A DNA stretch of 37,464 nt. It comes from an uncultured Granulicella sp. (GTDB taxonomy: Bacteria > Acidobacteriota > Terriglobia > Terriglobales > Acidobacteriaceae). The translations under genes and the position numbers were made by a program. The notes beneath the pieces are model-generated. The model made no database searches and was not told where the DNA came from. It worked only from the letters and a program-made list of their open reading frames with translations. This document shows positions 28,874 to 37,464 of this stretch, in pieces (the first letter of the stretch is position 1; each line of letters begins with the position of its first letter). The stretch lies in the NCBI GenBank assembly GCA_937873145.1, contig CALMVK010000251.1:1-37464 (forward strand), read 5' to 3'.

Positions 28874-29134
28874 ATGGGTCTCGACATCCGCATCCCGCTC
28901 GGCCTGATCTTTCTGATTACCGGCGGAATTATGAGCGCGTTTGGACTCTACACGCGTGGAAACGTTGCGCTTTATGAACGGTCCCTCGGCATCAATCTAA
29001 ATCTGGCCTGGGGAATCGTCATGTTTGTGTTCGGACTGATCATGTTTGTGGTCGGCCGCCGGCAGCGTTGGCAGGACGACCCCGTTACGCCCAGGCCATG
29101 GGAACGGGAAGGAAACGACCAGCGCGGACACTAG
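28874..29134 (+). CDS. Small two-TM membrane protein following the SSS symporter
   Basis: 86 aa, RBS aaaGGAGcttc before ATG, two hydrophobic helices (IPLGLIFLITGGIMSAFGLY; LNLAWGIVMFVFGLIMFVVGRR), 24 nt after the symporter stop. Confidence 0.7.
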   Translation: MGLDIRIPLGLIFLITGGIMSAFGLYTRGNVALYERSLGINLNLAWGIVMFVFGLIMFVVGRRQRWQDDPVTPRPWEREGNDQRGH

Positions 29135-29297
29135 GCGTGTACGCGTGAACCCGCCGGCGCCTTCGTTCAAGATCGCCAATAAAAAAACTAAAGTTCTGGC
29201 CATCCCTGCCGATAAGAAGAGCAGAGGAGCTTCCCGGCTTAATCGCATCTCCATTCGGTGAAACGATACCAAGAGTCTGGCAGGCGATAATGAAGCC

Positions 29298-31835
29298 ATG
29301 AAGCGGCGGATGATCAGCCATTACGAATTTGTGCGCAAGATTGGCGCCGGGGGATCGGGCGTAGTCTTTCTGGCCAACGATACGCGCCTGCAGCGGCCTG
29401 TGGTGCTAAAGCTGCTGAAGCGCGGTGCGTTGACGCTCGACCAGGTGCGGACCACCCAGTTGCGGGAAGCACGGCTGGCCTCGGCCATCGATCACCCCAA
29501 CGTCTGCGCCATCTACGAGGTAGGCGAGGCCCCGGCCGAAGATGGCGAGGAGGCCGAGGCGTACATCGTCATGCAGTACATTCCAGGCAAGGCGCTCGAC
29601 AAGATCATCACCGAGGGCCCGGCGAACCTGCAACTGGTGCTTTCAGCGGGCATCCAGATCGCGGACGGACTCTCCGCGGCGCACATGCTGGGCATCTTCC
29701 ATCGCGATCTGAAGCCGGCAAACGTGATGTTAACCGAAGGCGGGCTGGTCAAGATTCTGGACTTCGGTCTGGCGCGGCGCTTGAGTATGGATGCTGTCGA
29801 GTTCGACCCATCGCACCACACCTCGAAGCCCTCGATGCAGCCTCCCCTGGGGGCCACCTACACCGCACGCGGTGGAACGATCGCCTACATGGCGCCGGAG
29901 CAGTTCGTCACCGGCCAGTCCTCGGTGCAGTCCGATCTGTTTGCGCTGGGGCTGATCCTCTATGAGTTGGCGACAGGACGCCATCCCTTCCACCGGCCGG
30001 ACGCGCCGGAGTTTCAATCGATCCGCGCGATCCAGTTCGCGGAGCCAATCTCCCTGCGCGAGATCAATCCCAACCTGCCGCGGGAGCTCGAATCGGTGAT
30101 CTTTCGCTGCCTGGAGAAGCAGCCCTCGGCACGCTTCGCCTCTGCGGCCGACGTACGCGAGGCGCTCAAGACGATCATGATGGCGATGCACCTGGACAGC
30201 GTGGGCCTGCCCGGGGAGGCGATCGCGCTCTTACCCTCGCAACGGCCTCCGGCGATCGAGACACCGGAGGAAGAGAAGCGCACCACGGGCATCCTCTCCA
30301 TGCTGGCGGAGCGCTTTCGGGAGTCCGGCACGCACAGCCAAAGCCGCCAGAATACGATCGTGGTTCTCCCGTTTATCAACTTTGGAGGGCCTTCTCTGGG
30401 GGCGGACGGTCCGGCGCTTGCGCAAACGTTTCAGCAGCCCTCCCCGCTCTACGGATATGCATTGGCAGATGCGATTGCCGCGCGGCTGGCCAGGATGCCG
30501 TCGCTTGTGGTGCGGCCGTCCTCGACACTCGTCTCCATCCCCACGCAGCAGCTCGATCCGCTCGCAATCGGGCGCAAACTGCTGGTGCACTTCGTACTGA
30601 CGGGAAACTTCCTGCGCTCGGACCAGGGCTTCGACCTGAACTGGCAACTGCTGGATGTGAACGCACAGTCGGTCCGCGCCGGAGGATCCATCAACGTCGC
30701 CAGCTTCGACCTGGTCGCCGTGCAAGGCGAGATCTGCAACGAGGTTTTCGCAACGCTGCAAGGGCTGGGCAGGCTGCAGGCCGGTCATACTCCATCCAGT
30801 CCGGCTCCCGGACTCTCTCAGGATGTGTCGGAGGACTACCTGCAGGCGCGGGCGGTGCTCTCGTCCTTCATGTCGCGGACCGGCAGCCGCGAAGACTTGG
30901 ACCGGGCACGGGAGCTCTTTGAGACTGTCATCCTGGAACATACGGAGTTTGCTCCGGGCTGGTCGGGGCTGGGCATCACGCATCTGCAGTATGCCTCGCA
31001 CGGCTTGGGCGGGCAGATGCATGTGCTGGAGGCGCGGCGCGCCTTTGATAAAGCGCTGGCGCTCGATCCGGGCTCGGTCGAGTCAAACCTGTACCGGGTC
31101 TATATGCTGCTCTCGCGAGGGGAGAAAGAGTCGGCCCGCCACGGGATCGAGTCGCTTCTGCAAAGCGCCCCAAACGACTGGAACGTGCATCTGGTCGCAG
31201 GACAGACGCTGCGCATCGACGGCATGTACGACGAGGCACTGGAGCAGTTCAATACCGCGCTGCGGCTCAATCCAGCCAACGCAGCATTGATCTACAACAA
31301 TCGGGCCCGGGTCTTTCAATACCAGAACCAGCTTGAGCTTGCAGCCGACGAAATTGAGAAAGGGTTGACCCTTGAACCGAAGCAGCCGCTGCTCCGGATC
31401 TCGCTCGGATACCAGCAAATGCGCCAAGGCGACCTCAACCAGGCGATTGCGACGCTCGAGGCGGTGACGCGCGAAGAAGCCTCGTTGCGAATTGTGTATC
31501 CAACCATCGCGCTGTGCTACGCGCAGCTTGGCGATCGCGAAAAGGCGGCAAGCTTCATCGTGGATGAGACCCTGTCGGCCGCGGAGGCAGACTCGGAGAT
31601 GGCTTACCGGCTGGCAACCTACTTTGCGCTTGAAGGCGACGAGTCGGAGGCACTGCACTGGCTACGCCGTGCCATCTATTTAGGCAATGAAAACTACCCG
31701 TGGTTCTCGATCAACCCAGCATGGCGTAAGCTGGCCAGGCACGGAGATTTCGAGCGAATCCTTGAAGATCTGAAGAAGAGCTGGCGCAGAAACCAGAAGA
31801 ACTGGAGGCGTTTGCTGGCCCAGGTACGGGACTAA
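29298..31835 (+). CDS. Serine/threonine protein kinase with FlgO/TolB-like middle domain and C-terminal TPR repeats
   Basis: IGAGGSGVVFLANDTRLQRPVVLKLLK, HRDLKPANVML, DFGLARR, MAPEQF; middle TIVVLPFINFG..ALADAIAARLARMPSLVVRPSSTL; TPR motifs such as YDEALEQFNTALRLNPANAALIYNNRA. Confidence 0.93.
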   Translation: MKRRMISHYEFVRKIGAGGSGVVFLANDTRLQRPVVLKLLKRGALTLDQVRTTQLREARLASAIDHPNVCAIYEVGEAPAEDGEEAEAYIVMQYIPGKALDKIITEGPANLQLVLSAGIQIADGLSAAHMLGIFHRDLKPANVMLTEGGLVKILDFGLARRLSMDAVEFDPSHHTSKPSMQPPLGATYTARGGTIAYMAPEQFVTGQSSVQSDLFALGLILYELATGRHPFHRPDAPEFQSIRAIQFAEPISLREINPNLPRELESVIFRCLEKQPSARFASAADVREALKTIMMAMHLDSVGLPGEAIALLPSQRPPAIETPEEEKRTTGILSMLAERFRESGTHSQSRQNTIVVLPFINFGGPSLGADGPALAQTFQQPSPLYGYALADAIAARLARMPSLVVRPSSTLVSIPTQQLDPLAIGRKLLVHFVLTGNFLRSDQGFDLNWQLLDVNAQSVRAGGSINVASFDLVAVQGEICNEVFATLQGLGRLQAGHTPSSPAPGLSQDVSEDYLQARAVLSSFMSRTGSREDLDRARELFETVILEHTEFAPGWSGLGITHLQYASHGLGGQMHVLEARRAFDKALALDPGSVESNLYRVYMLLSRGEKESARHGIESLLQSAPNDWNVHLVAGQTLRIDGMYDEALEQFNTALRLNPANAALIYNNRARVFQYQNQLELAADEIEKGLTLEPKQPLLRISLGYQQMRQGDLNQAIATLEAVTREEASLRIVYPTIALCYAQLGDREKAASFIVDETLSAAEADSEMAYRLATYFALEGDESEALHWLRRAIYLGNENYPWFSINPAWRKLARHGDFERILEDLKKSWRRNQKNWRRLLAQVRD

Positions 31836-31866
31836 CCTGCGAAAGAAAATGCCGAAGCCGCAGCAC

Positions 31867-32028
31867 TTATAAGCGGCTGCGACCTCTGCCGAAGACCAGA
31901 TAAAGCACAACCAACACAAGAATCAGACTCAGGCCGCCGCCGCCATAGTAGCCAACACCTGGGCCCATGTAATATCCGCCGCCGCCAAAGAGAAGAACCA
32001 AAATTACCAGAATCAGAATGAGTGGCAT
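31867..32028 (-). CDS. Small DUF3309-like hydrophobic/glycine-rich protein (53 aa)
   Basis: Translation MPLILILVILVLLFGGGGYYMGPGVGYYGGGGLSLILVLVVLYLVFGRGRSRL*; layout hydrophobic - Gly/Tyr - hydrophobic - Arg tail. Below the track length cutoff. Confidence 0.68.
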   Translation of the reverse strand: MPLILILVILVLLFGGGGYYMGPGVGYYGGGGLSLILVLVVLYLVFGRGRSRL

Positions 32029-32058
32029 GCCGGGAGCATAGCACAGGGATTCAGCTTT

Positions 32059-33609
32059 CTAACGAAGGATTGCTTCTCGAAGAAAGGCGAAGCTGCCGTC
32101 CATGCGAGGAGTAATGTTGACCAGACGTGCGGTGTGGACGATCTCGTTCTTCGGATACCAGAGAGGAAGAGCGGGAAGCTCGGCCGAGAGCGTCTGCTGG
32201 ACCTCAAGAAAGATCTGGCGGCGTGAGGCTTCCGCGGCAGGGCCCGGGAGCGTGTTGGCTGCCGCAGCCAGCAGTTGGTCCAGGCGTGGATTGGCATAGT
32301 GTCCGCGGTTGCCGCCCTTCGGTGGCATGCGGTCTGAGCCGAACGCATAGTGGAAGATGTCGGGATCTTCATTCGAGCCGATCCAGCGCAGCGCATACAT
32401 CTCAAAGCGGCCGGCGGTGACATCGGAGTAGAAGGTGCCGAACTCGCTCGATCGCAGGCTGAGGACGATGCCGGCATCGCGCATCTGCTGCTGCAGGATC
32501 TCGGCCAGCAGACGCGTGGTCTCGTCCGTCGAGATCTTCATCTCAAGATGCAGCCGGACGCCATGCGCGTCGGGAGGAAAGCCGTCCGCATCGAGCAGCG
32601 CGCGGGCACGGCCAGGATCGTACGCGTAGAGGAGCTCAGGAGAGCCCGCGGCCCAGTGGCTGGCAGGCAGAAGCGTCTCGGCAAGCTGCGCTTGATCGCG
32701 CCAGACGGCATGTACGATAGCCCGGCGATCGATCGCGCAGGCAATCGCTTGGCGCACACGAACGTGGCTCAGAGGCCCCCGGGTCACGTTGAAGTTGAGG
32801 TACATCACCGGAGAACCAGGAGCGGTTTCAGTGACCAGATTGGGCCGGTGTTCGAGGGCGTGAACCATATCCAGCGTAAGCTGATTCGAGGCGATATCGG
32901 CTGAGCCTTTTTCTAGCTCAAGCGCAACCGTCACGGCGTCGGGAACCACTTGGAAGTCGATGCGTTGGAGGTGCGGAGGCCCGGCCCAGTACTCCGGGTT
33001 ACGCTCGACCAGCACATCCTTATCCTGGGTTGCGGAGAGAAATCGATACGGGCCTGAGCCGATTGGATGCCGGCCAAAGTCCTTGCCCGAACCACGCGGA
33101 ACCACACCGAAGAGACCGTCCGAAAGATTGAAGAGCAGCGAGGCGTCCGGGCGGCGCATATGGATCACGGCTGTGGCAGGGTCCGGCGCCTCAGCGTGGA
33201 GCACATTGGTGAAGGCACCGGCCTTACTGGTGAGCAGAGAACCGTCCACCAGCGAGTTGATCGTGAACGCCACGTCTTCGGCGGTCAGCGGCTGACCGTT
33301 GGTAAAGCGAACGCCAGGGCGCAGATGGAAGATCCAGGTGAGAGGATCGGGCTGCGTCCAGCTGGTGGCAAGCCACGGCTGCATGCGGAAGTGCTCGTCC
33401 TTCTGCACGAGAGCGTCGAAGAGCAGGCCGCCGATGCGTTCACTCATGGCGTCTGTGCCGACGCGCGGGTCGAGATTCGTGGGTGAGTTATCGAGCGTCA
33501 TCACCACAGTCGAGGCGTCCTGGCGCGACTGCTGGCAAGCAGTCAGGCCCGAGACAAAGACGAGAGCGGAAACGATACGAAGGCTGCGCCAAGCTGCGCA
33601 AACATTCAT
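32059..33609 (-). CDS. Oligopeptide ABC transporter substrate-binding lipoprotein (SBP_bac_5 family)
   Basis: Lipobox FVSGLTACQQ, then TLDNSPTNLDPRVGTDAMSERIGGLLFDALVQKDE...PWLATSWTQPDPLTWIFHLRPGVRFTNGQPLTAEDVAFTINSL. ATG 33609; the longer track ORF N-terminus is antisense-like extension over anmK. Confidence 0.9.
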   Translation of the reverse strand: MNVCAAWRSLRIVSALVFVSGLTACQQSRQDASTVVMTLDNSPTNLDPRVGTDAMSERIGGLLFDALVQKDEHFRMQPWLATSWTQPDPLTWIFHLRPGVRFTNGQPLTAEDVAFTINSLVDGSLLTSKAGAFTNVLHAEAPDPATAVIHMRRPDASLLFNLSDGLFGVVPRGSGKDFGRHPIGSGPYRFLSATQDKDVLVERNPEYWAGPPHLQRIDFQVVPDAVTVALELEKGSADIASNQLTLDMVHALEHRPNLVTETAPGSPVMYLNFNVTRGPLSHVRVRQAIACAIDRRAIVHAVWRDQAQLAETLLPASHWAAGSPELLYAYDPGRARALLDADGFPPDAHGVRLHLEMKISTDETTRLLAEILQQQMRDAGIVLSLRSSEFGTFYSDVTAGRFEMYALRWIGSNEDPDIFHYAFGSDRMPPKGGNRGHYANPRLDQLLAAAANTLPGPAAEASRRQIFLEVQQTLSAELPALPLWYPKNEIVHTARLVNITPRMDGSFAFLREAILR

Positions 33610-34934
33610 GGGTAGGTGACCTTGCCCAGTGTGACGGAGTGACTGGCTCCCGTAGCAGAGGGGACGTTGCCCGGAAGGTTGTGGAAGGTGAGCCAGGCAA
33701 GCAGGGCGAAGGCGACAGCCTCCTTGGCCTGGCTGGGAAGGCCTAGCTCGTCGGCGGTGCGGACCCGCATGCCAAGAGGCGTAAGCAGTGCCACGAGGCG
33801 GCCCATCAGAGAGCGGTTGCGGGTGCCTCCGCCGGCAGCGATCAGCTCGGTAGGGCGGCCGGGAACGAGGCAGGGAAGGCAGAAGCGAGAGCAGGCATCC
33901 CGCAGCGTGATGGCCGTGAGCTCGGTGGCAGTGGCAAGGACATCGTAGGGGTTTGCGTGAACGCAAAGCGATTGCAGGTGCTCGGTAAAGGCAACGCCGA
34001 ACTGCTCGCGGCCACAGGACTTCGGCGGTGGAGCGGCGAAGTAAGGATGACGGAGCAGCTCGGCGAGCACTTTGGAAAGAACGACGCCTTTGGCCGCAGT
34101 CCCTCCGCTGCGGTCCAGGTGCCGGCCGAACAGGCGGTACATCAGGTCATCTAGAACCATGTTGGCCGGGCCGGTGTCGAAGGCGATCACATCGTCGAGC
34201 GTGGCAGCGGCCGGCAGCACGGTAAGGTTGGCGATGCCGCCAAGATTGAGCAGGAGGCGGTTGCGTGTGGAGGAGCGAAAGAGGGCAAAGTCCAGCATGG
34301 GAACGAGCGGCGCGCCCTGGCCACCGGCGGCGAGATCGGCGGGGCGGAAGTCGGAGACAATGGGGACGCCGAGGCGTTCGCGAAGGACGGCCGGCTCGCC
34401 AAGCTGCCAGGTGGCGCGGATTGGTTTGCCGAGGTAAGGCGCAACAGTGGCCTGGTGGTAGATGGTCTGCCCGTGCAGGCCGATCAGGTCGGGTTGCAGG
34501 TCGAGCTGAGCGGCGGTCTTCTGGACGGCGTCGGCATAGAGCTGGCCCAAACGCCAGTGCAGGCGGCTCAGCTCGGCAGTGATTGTGGGGGCGGAGCTCA
34601 TCGCGGCTAGCACGGCGGTACGGACGATTTTCGGGTAGGGGAAAGCGCGGTGGCCGAGGAGCTTGATGCGCGGGGTGGCGGGATCCTTGGCGGGAGCAAT
34701 GCGGACGAAGGCGACGTCGATGCCGTCGGCGGAGGTGCCGGACATGATGCCGGCGACGATGAGGGGCTTGATCTTTATCTGAGGGCCGTCCACTAAATTA
34801 GAGTACCGGACTTCGGTAGCGGCGCTTTCTGCGCGACAGGATAACGAGAAGCGCGTTGGTGAGGAGTAAGCTGCCGAACCCGAAAGCGCGACTTTGCTGA
34901 ATGTATGCTTGTCAGCGTAAAGATGTGGTTTCAA
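33606..34934 (-). CDS. anmK: Anhydro-N-acetylmuramic acid kinase
   Basis: GIMSGTSADGIDVAFVRI, LIGLHGQTIYHQ, LLNLGGIANLTVLP, AFDTGPANMVLDDLM. True start likely internal, near the GIMSGTS motif (~34.8 kb). Confidence 0.92.
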   Translation of the reverse strand: MKPHLYADKHTFSKVALSGSAAYSSPTRFSLSCRAESAATEVRYSNLVDGPQIKIKPLIVAGIMSGTSADGIDVAFVRIAPAKDPATPRIKLLGHRAFPYPKIVRTAVLAAMSSAPTITAELSRLHWRLGQLYADAVQKTAAQLDLQPDLIGLHGQTIYHQATVAPYLGKPIRATWQLGEPAVLRERLGVPIVSDFRPADLAAGGQGAPLVPMLDFALFRSSTRNRLLLNLGGIANLTVLPAAATLDDVIAFDTGPANMVLDDLMYRLFGRHLDRSGGTAAKGVVLSKVLAELLRHPYFAAPPPKSCGREQFGVAFTEHLQSLCVHANPYDVLATATELTAITLRDACSRFCLPCLVPGRPTELIAAGGGTRNRSLMGRLVALLTPLGMRVRTADELGLPSQAKEAVAFALLAWLTFHNLPGNVPSATGASHSVTLGKVTYP

Positions 34935-34942
34935 GTTCGGAG

Positions 34943-35449
34943 ATGAGTGTGATGCTGAAAATGCTGCTACACCTTAAAAGGTGGACTATCCTCGTCATCG
35001 CAGGATGTGTTTTTCCTTGCCTGCTAGCTGGTTGTTTGGAATCAACCTTTAACTTGGCCAGCGATTCTAGGCTGCCACGAGGGTTAGTAACTCCCTCTGG
35101 ATTTACACGCGATGATGTGTCAGTCACTTTAGATTTTTACTCTTCTGGGCCAGCCCAATTTACACTACGAGACAAGAATGGAAAGAAGCTCGCAAAGGTA
35201 ACTGGAGAGGTCAAAGGGGACCCAATATATCTGAAGACCCCGCCTGATCCACTAGCTTCAGGATATGAAGTCATCGTCATAAACGGAGTAACGGAAATCA
35301 TGGAGTGCATTCCCTACAGAGATAATGCAAACATGGTGCAAAACGGAAAGATAGTCGCGCTATTCAAGGTTGTTGATGACCCTGCCTTGAAGAAAGTACT
35401 TTTGGCAGGCAGGGAGCGCACTAAAACGATTGCAGATTCAGATCGTTGA
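34943..35449 (+). CDS. Hypothetical lipoprotein
   Basis: MSVMLKMLLHLKRWTILVIAGCVFPCLLAGCLESTFNL: signal peptide with lipobox LLAGC. AT-richer than neighbours. Confidence 0.6.
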   Translation: MSVMLKMLLHLKRWTILVIAGCVFPCLLAGCLESTFNLASDSRLPRGLVTPSGFTRDDVSVTLDFYSSGPAQFTLRDKNGKKLAKVTGEVKGDPIYLKTPPDPLASGYEVIVINGVTEIMECIPYRDNANMVQNGKIVALFKVVDDPALKKVLLAGRERTKTIADSDR

Positions 35450-35559
35450 TATTCTGTTTTGTTTATATCGCATAAACACGGGTTCATTAGAAACGAGATT
35501 AGTAAATACGAGTCGGCTTATCGTCACCATCGCCCGGACGACTCCCCTTCGGCTCTCCA

Positions 35560-37464
35560 TCAAGCTTTCAAGTCTCGTTGGATGTCGGCAATCAAGTTGA
35601 GAGCCTCGCGGGGAGTGGTTGCGTCAACATCGATCTCGGCGAGGCGATCCAGAATCCGCTGTGATAACGGCGTAAACATGGTGAGCTGAAGCTGCTGTGC
35701 GGGCTCTACGGCTGCCTCGCGGACCTGCTGCGACTCCGCCCGTTCATGAAGCTTCAGCACCTCACGCGCGCGGGAGATGACGGCGGGCGGCAGGCCGGCG
35801 AGGCGGGCGACCTCAATGCCGTAACTCTTGTTTGCCGGGCCAGGCTCAAGCGTGTGCAGAAAGACAATACCGCCGGCATTTTCCTTGACCGTCACGCGCA
35901 GGTTCTCCAGGCGGGAGAGGCGGCCGGCGAGCAGAGTGAGCTCATGGTAATGCGTGGCGAAGAGCGTCCGCGCCCCGATGCGCTCATGCAGGTGCTCGAC
36001 CGTGGCCCAGGCGAGCGAGAGGCCGTCGTAGGTCGCAGTGCCGCGGCCCATCTCGTCCAGCAATACCAGCGATTTATTCGTCGCGGTGTTCAGGATCGCG
36101 GCGGTCTCGGTCATCTCGACCATGAAGGTAGAGCGGCCGCGAGCGACGTTATCGGACGCGCCAATACGGGTAAAGATGCGGTCGACCAGGCCCAGAGTCA
36201 TACGCTCCGCAGGAACGAAGGAGCCGCACTGAGCCAGAATAACCAGCAGCGCGGCCATGCGCAGATACGTACTCTTACCGCCCATATTGGGGCCGGTGAT
36301 GAGCAGGATGCTGGGGCCGCCCGCCTCCTCACTCATCGCAGCGTCCATGTGGAGCGAGTTGGGAACGAAGCGGCCGGCGCCGGACTCTTCCAGGCGGCGC
36401 TCGACGACCGGATGGCGGGCGCGCACAAACTCAAGCTCTCCCGATGTGTTAAGCAAAGGGCGCGACCAGCCGCGCAGAGCCGCGAGGTGCGCGAAGTTCG
36501 TCAGTAGATCGATCTCCGCAACGCGGCGTGCAGTCTCGCGGATGCGTCCGGCGCCTGCAAGAAGCTCCGCGCGCAGCTCAGCGAAGAGTCGCCGCTCGAT
36601 CTCGAGCGATCGCTCCTGCGCGGTCAGGATCTTGTGCTCGTAGTCCTTGAGCTCAGGCGTGGTGAAGCGCTCGGCATTGACCAGGGTTTGTTTGCGCTCG
36701 TAGTCGGCCGGGACGGCGCGCGCGTTGGCCTTGGTGACCTCGAGATAGTAGCCGAAAACGGAGTTGAAGCGAACCTTGAGCGAGCCGATGCCGGTACGTT
36801 CACGCTCGCGTTCCTCAATAGCCACGAGCGCCTGGCGGCCGGAGCGGGAGAGTTCGCGAAGTTCGTCAAGCTCAGGGTCGAGGCCCGGACGAATCACGCC
36901 ACCATCTGAAAAGCTGGCCGGAGGCTCCTCGACCACTGTAGTTACGATCGCATGGTGAAGGTCCTCTAGTAGGTCAAGGCGTTCGGCAAGCAAAGCCCAG
37001 CGCGGGGCGATCATAACTTGGACAGCCGCGCGCAGGCCGGGCAGGCAGCCGAGAGTGGCGGCAAGCGCAAGCACCTCGCGTGGGCCGGCGGAGTCCATGG
37101 CCACGCGCCCCAGCAGCCGTTCCAGGTCAAGCAGCCCGTCCATGGCGCGGCGGATGCCTTCGCGCCGCCGCAGATCACCGGCGGCTTCAGCCACGGCTTC
37201 CAGGCGGGACTCGATCTCGGCCAGGTCGAGCGAAGGCCGCAGCAGCGTGGAGCGCAGCAGCCGTTTGCCCATCGGGGTGCAGCAGGCGTCGAGCGTGTGC
37301 AGCAGGGTGGTTTGGGCGGACTCGCCAGAAAACAGCGGCTCCACCAGCTCCAGGTTGCGAACCGAAACGGCGTCGAGCTCAAGCGAGCCGGAGCGCTCGT
37401 AGAAGCGGACCGGCTCGAGATGCTCGAGCGCGCCTTGTTTGGTTTGGCGCAGATAGTGGACCAG
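35560..37464 (-). CDS. mutS: DNA mismatch repair protein MutS (N-terminus beyond window)
   Basis: LLITGPNMGGKSTYLRMAALLVILAQCGSFVPAE (Walker A), LVLLDEMGRGTATYDGLSLAWATVEHL (Walker B/signature). Frame stays open to the window end (LVHYLRQTKQGALEHLEPVRFYE...). Confidence 0.95.
   Translation of the reverse strand: MVHYLRQTKQGALEHLEPVRFYERSGSLELDAVSVRNLELVEPLFSGESAQTTLLHTLDACCTPMGKRLLRSTLLRPSLDLAEIESRLEAVAEAAGDLRRREGIRRAMDGLLDLERLLGRVAMDSAGPREVLALAATLGCLPGLRAAVQVMIAPRWALLAERLDLLEDLHHAIVTTVVEEPPASFSDGGVIRPGLDPELDELRELSRSGRQALVAIEERERERTGIGSLKVRFNSVFGYYLEVTKANARAVPADYERKQTLVNAERFTTPELKDYEHKILTAQERSLEIERRLFAELRAELLAGAGRIRETARRVAEIDLLTNFAHLAALRGWSRPLLNTSGELEFVRARHPVVERRLEESGAGRFVPNSLHMDAAMSEEAGGPSILLITGPNMGGKSTYLRMAALLVILAQCGSFVPAERMTLGLVDRIFTRIGASDNVARGRSTFMVEMTETAAILNTATNKSLVLLDEMGRGTATYDGLSLAWATVEHLHERIGARTLFATHYHELTLLAGRLSRLENLRVTVKENAGGIVFLHTLEPGPANKSYGIEVARLAGLPPAVISRAREVLKLHERAESQQVREAAVEPAQQLQLTMFTPLSQRILDRLAEIDVDATTPREALNLIADIQRDLKA

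Noticed and set aside
30231-31022. 263-aa minus-strand ORF
   Set aside because: Antisense to the kinase gene; no recognisable motifs.
33610-33966. N-terminal extension of the peptide-binding protein ORF
   Set aside because: Overlaps anmK; lipoprotein signal starts at ATG 33609, so the extension is unlikely to be translated.
1-37464. CRISPR arrays, tRNA/rRNA genes, transposases or prophage genes
   Set aside because: No direct-repeat/spacer pattern, tRNA-like cloverleaf, rRNA signature or integrase/transposase motif was noticed by eye; a tRNAscan/ISfinder run would be needed to exclude small elements.

Overview
High-GC bacterial chromosome segment. The family mix (SSS symporter with a small membrane partner, FlgO-like/TPR Ser/Thr kinase, TBDR, tail of a Ccm operon) looks acidobacterial, but that placement is inference. 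The left half (1..~19 kb, minus strand) is an accessory biosynthetic locus. A Wzx-like flippase is followed by an NRPS/PKS assembly line: A-T loading protein, then KS-AT-ACP-aminotransferase-C-A-T megasynthase (2613 aa), then C-T-TE. This runs directly into a GT-A-like glycosyltransferase, two GT4 enzymes, a GT2 and a hexapeptide acetyltransferase truncated by the window edge. From the A-T gene to the acetyltransferase, all seven consecutive gene junctions are 4-bp stop/start overlaps (ATGA, GTGA at the last), which suggests one co-translated pathway linking a beta-aminated peptide-polyketide to sugar assembly. My hand-read A-domain codes are DFWNIGMVHK (Thr-like) and DILQLGMIWK (Gly-like). 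The right half holds a TonB-dependent receptor, an orphan PD-(D/E)XK-like nuclease, a TonB-like protein, ccmF/ccmH/ccmI-like genes, a stand-alone receiver, an SSS symporter plus small membrane protein, a TPR Ser/Thr kinase, a DUF3309-like micro-ORF missed by the ORF track, an oligopeptide-binding lipoprotein coupled to anmK, an AT-richer lipoprotein gene, and a partial mutS. No rRNA, tRNA, CRISPR or transposase genes were recognised.
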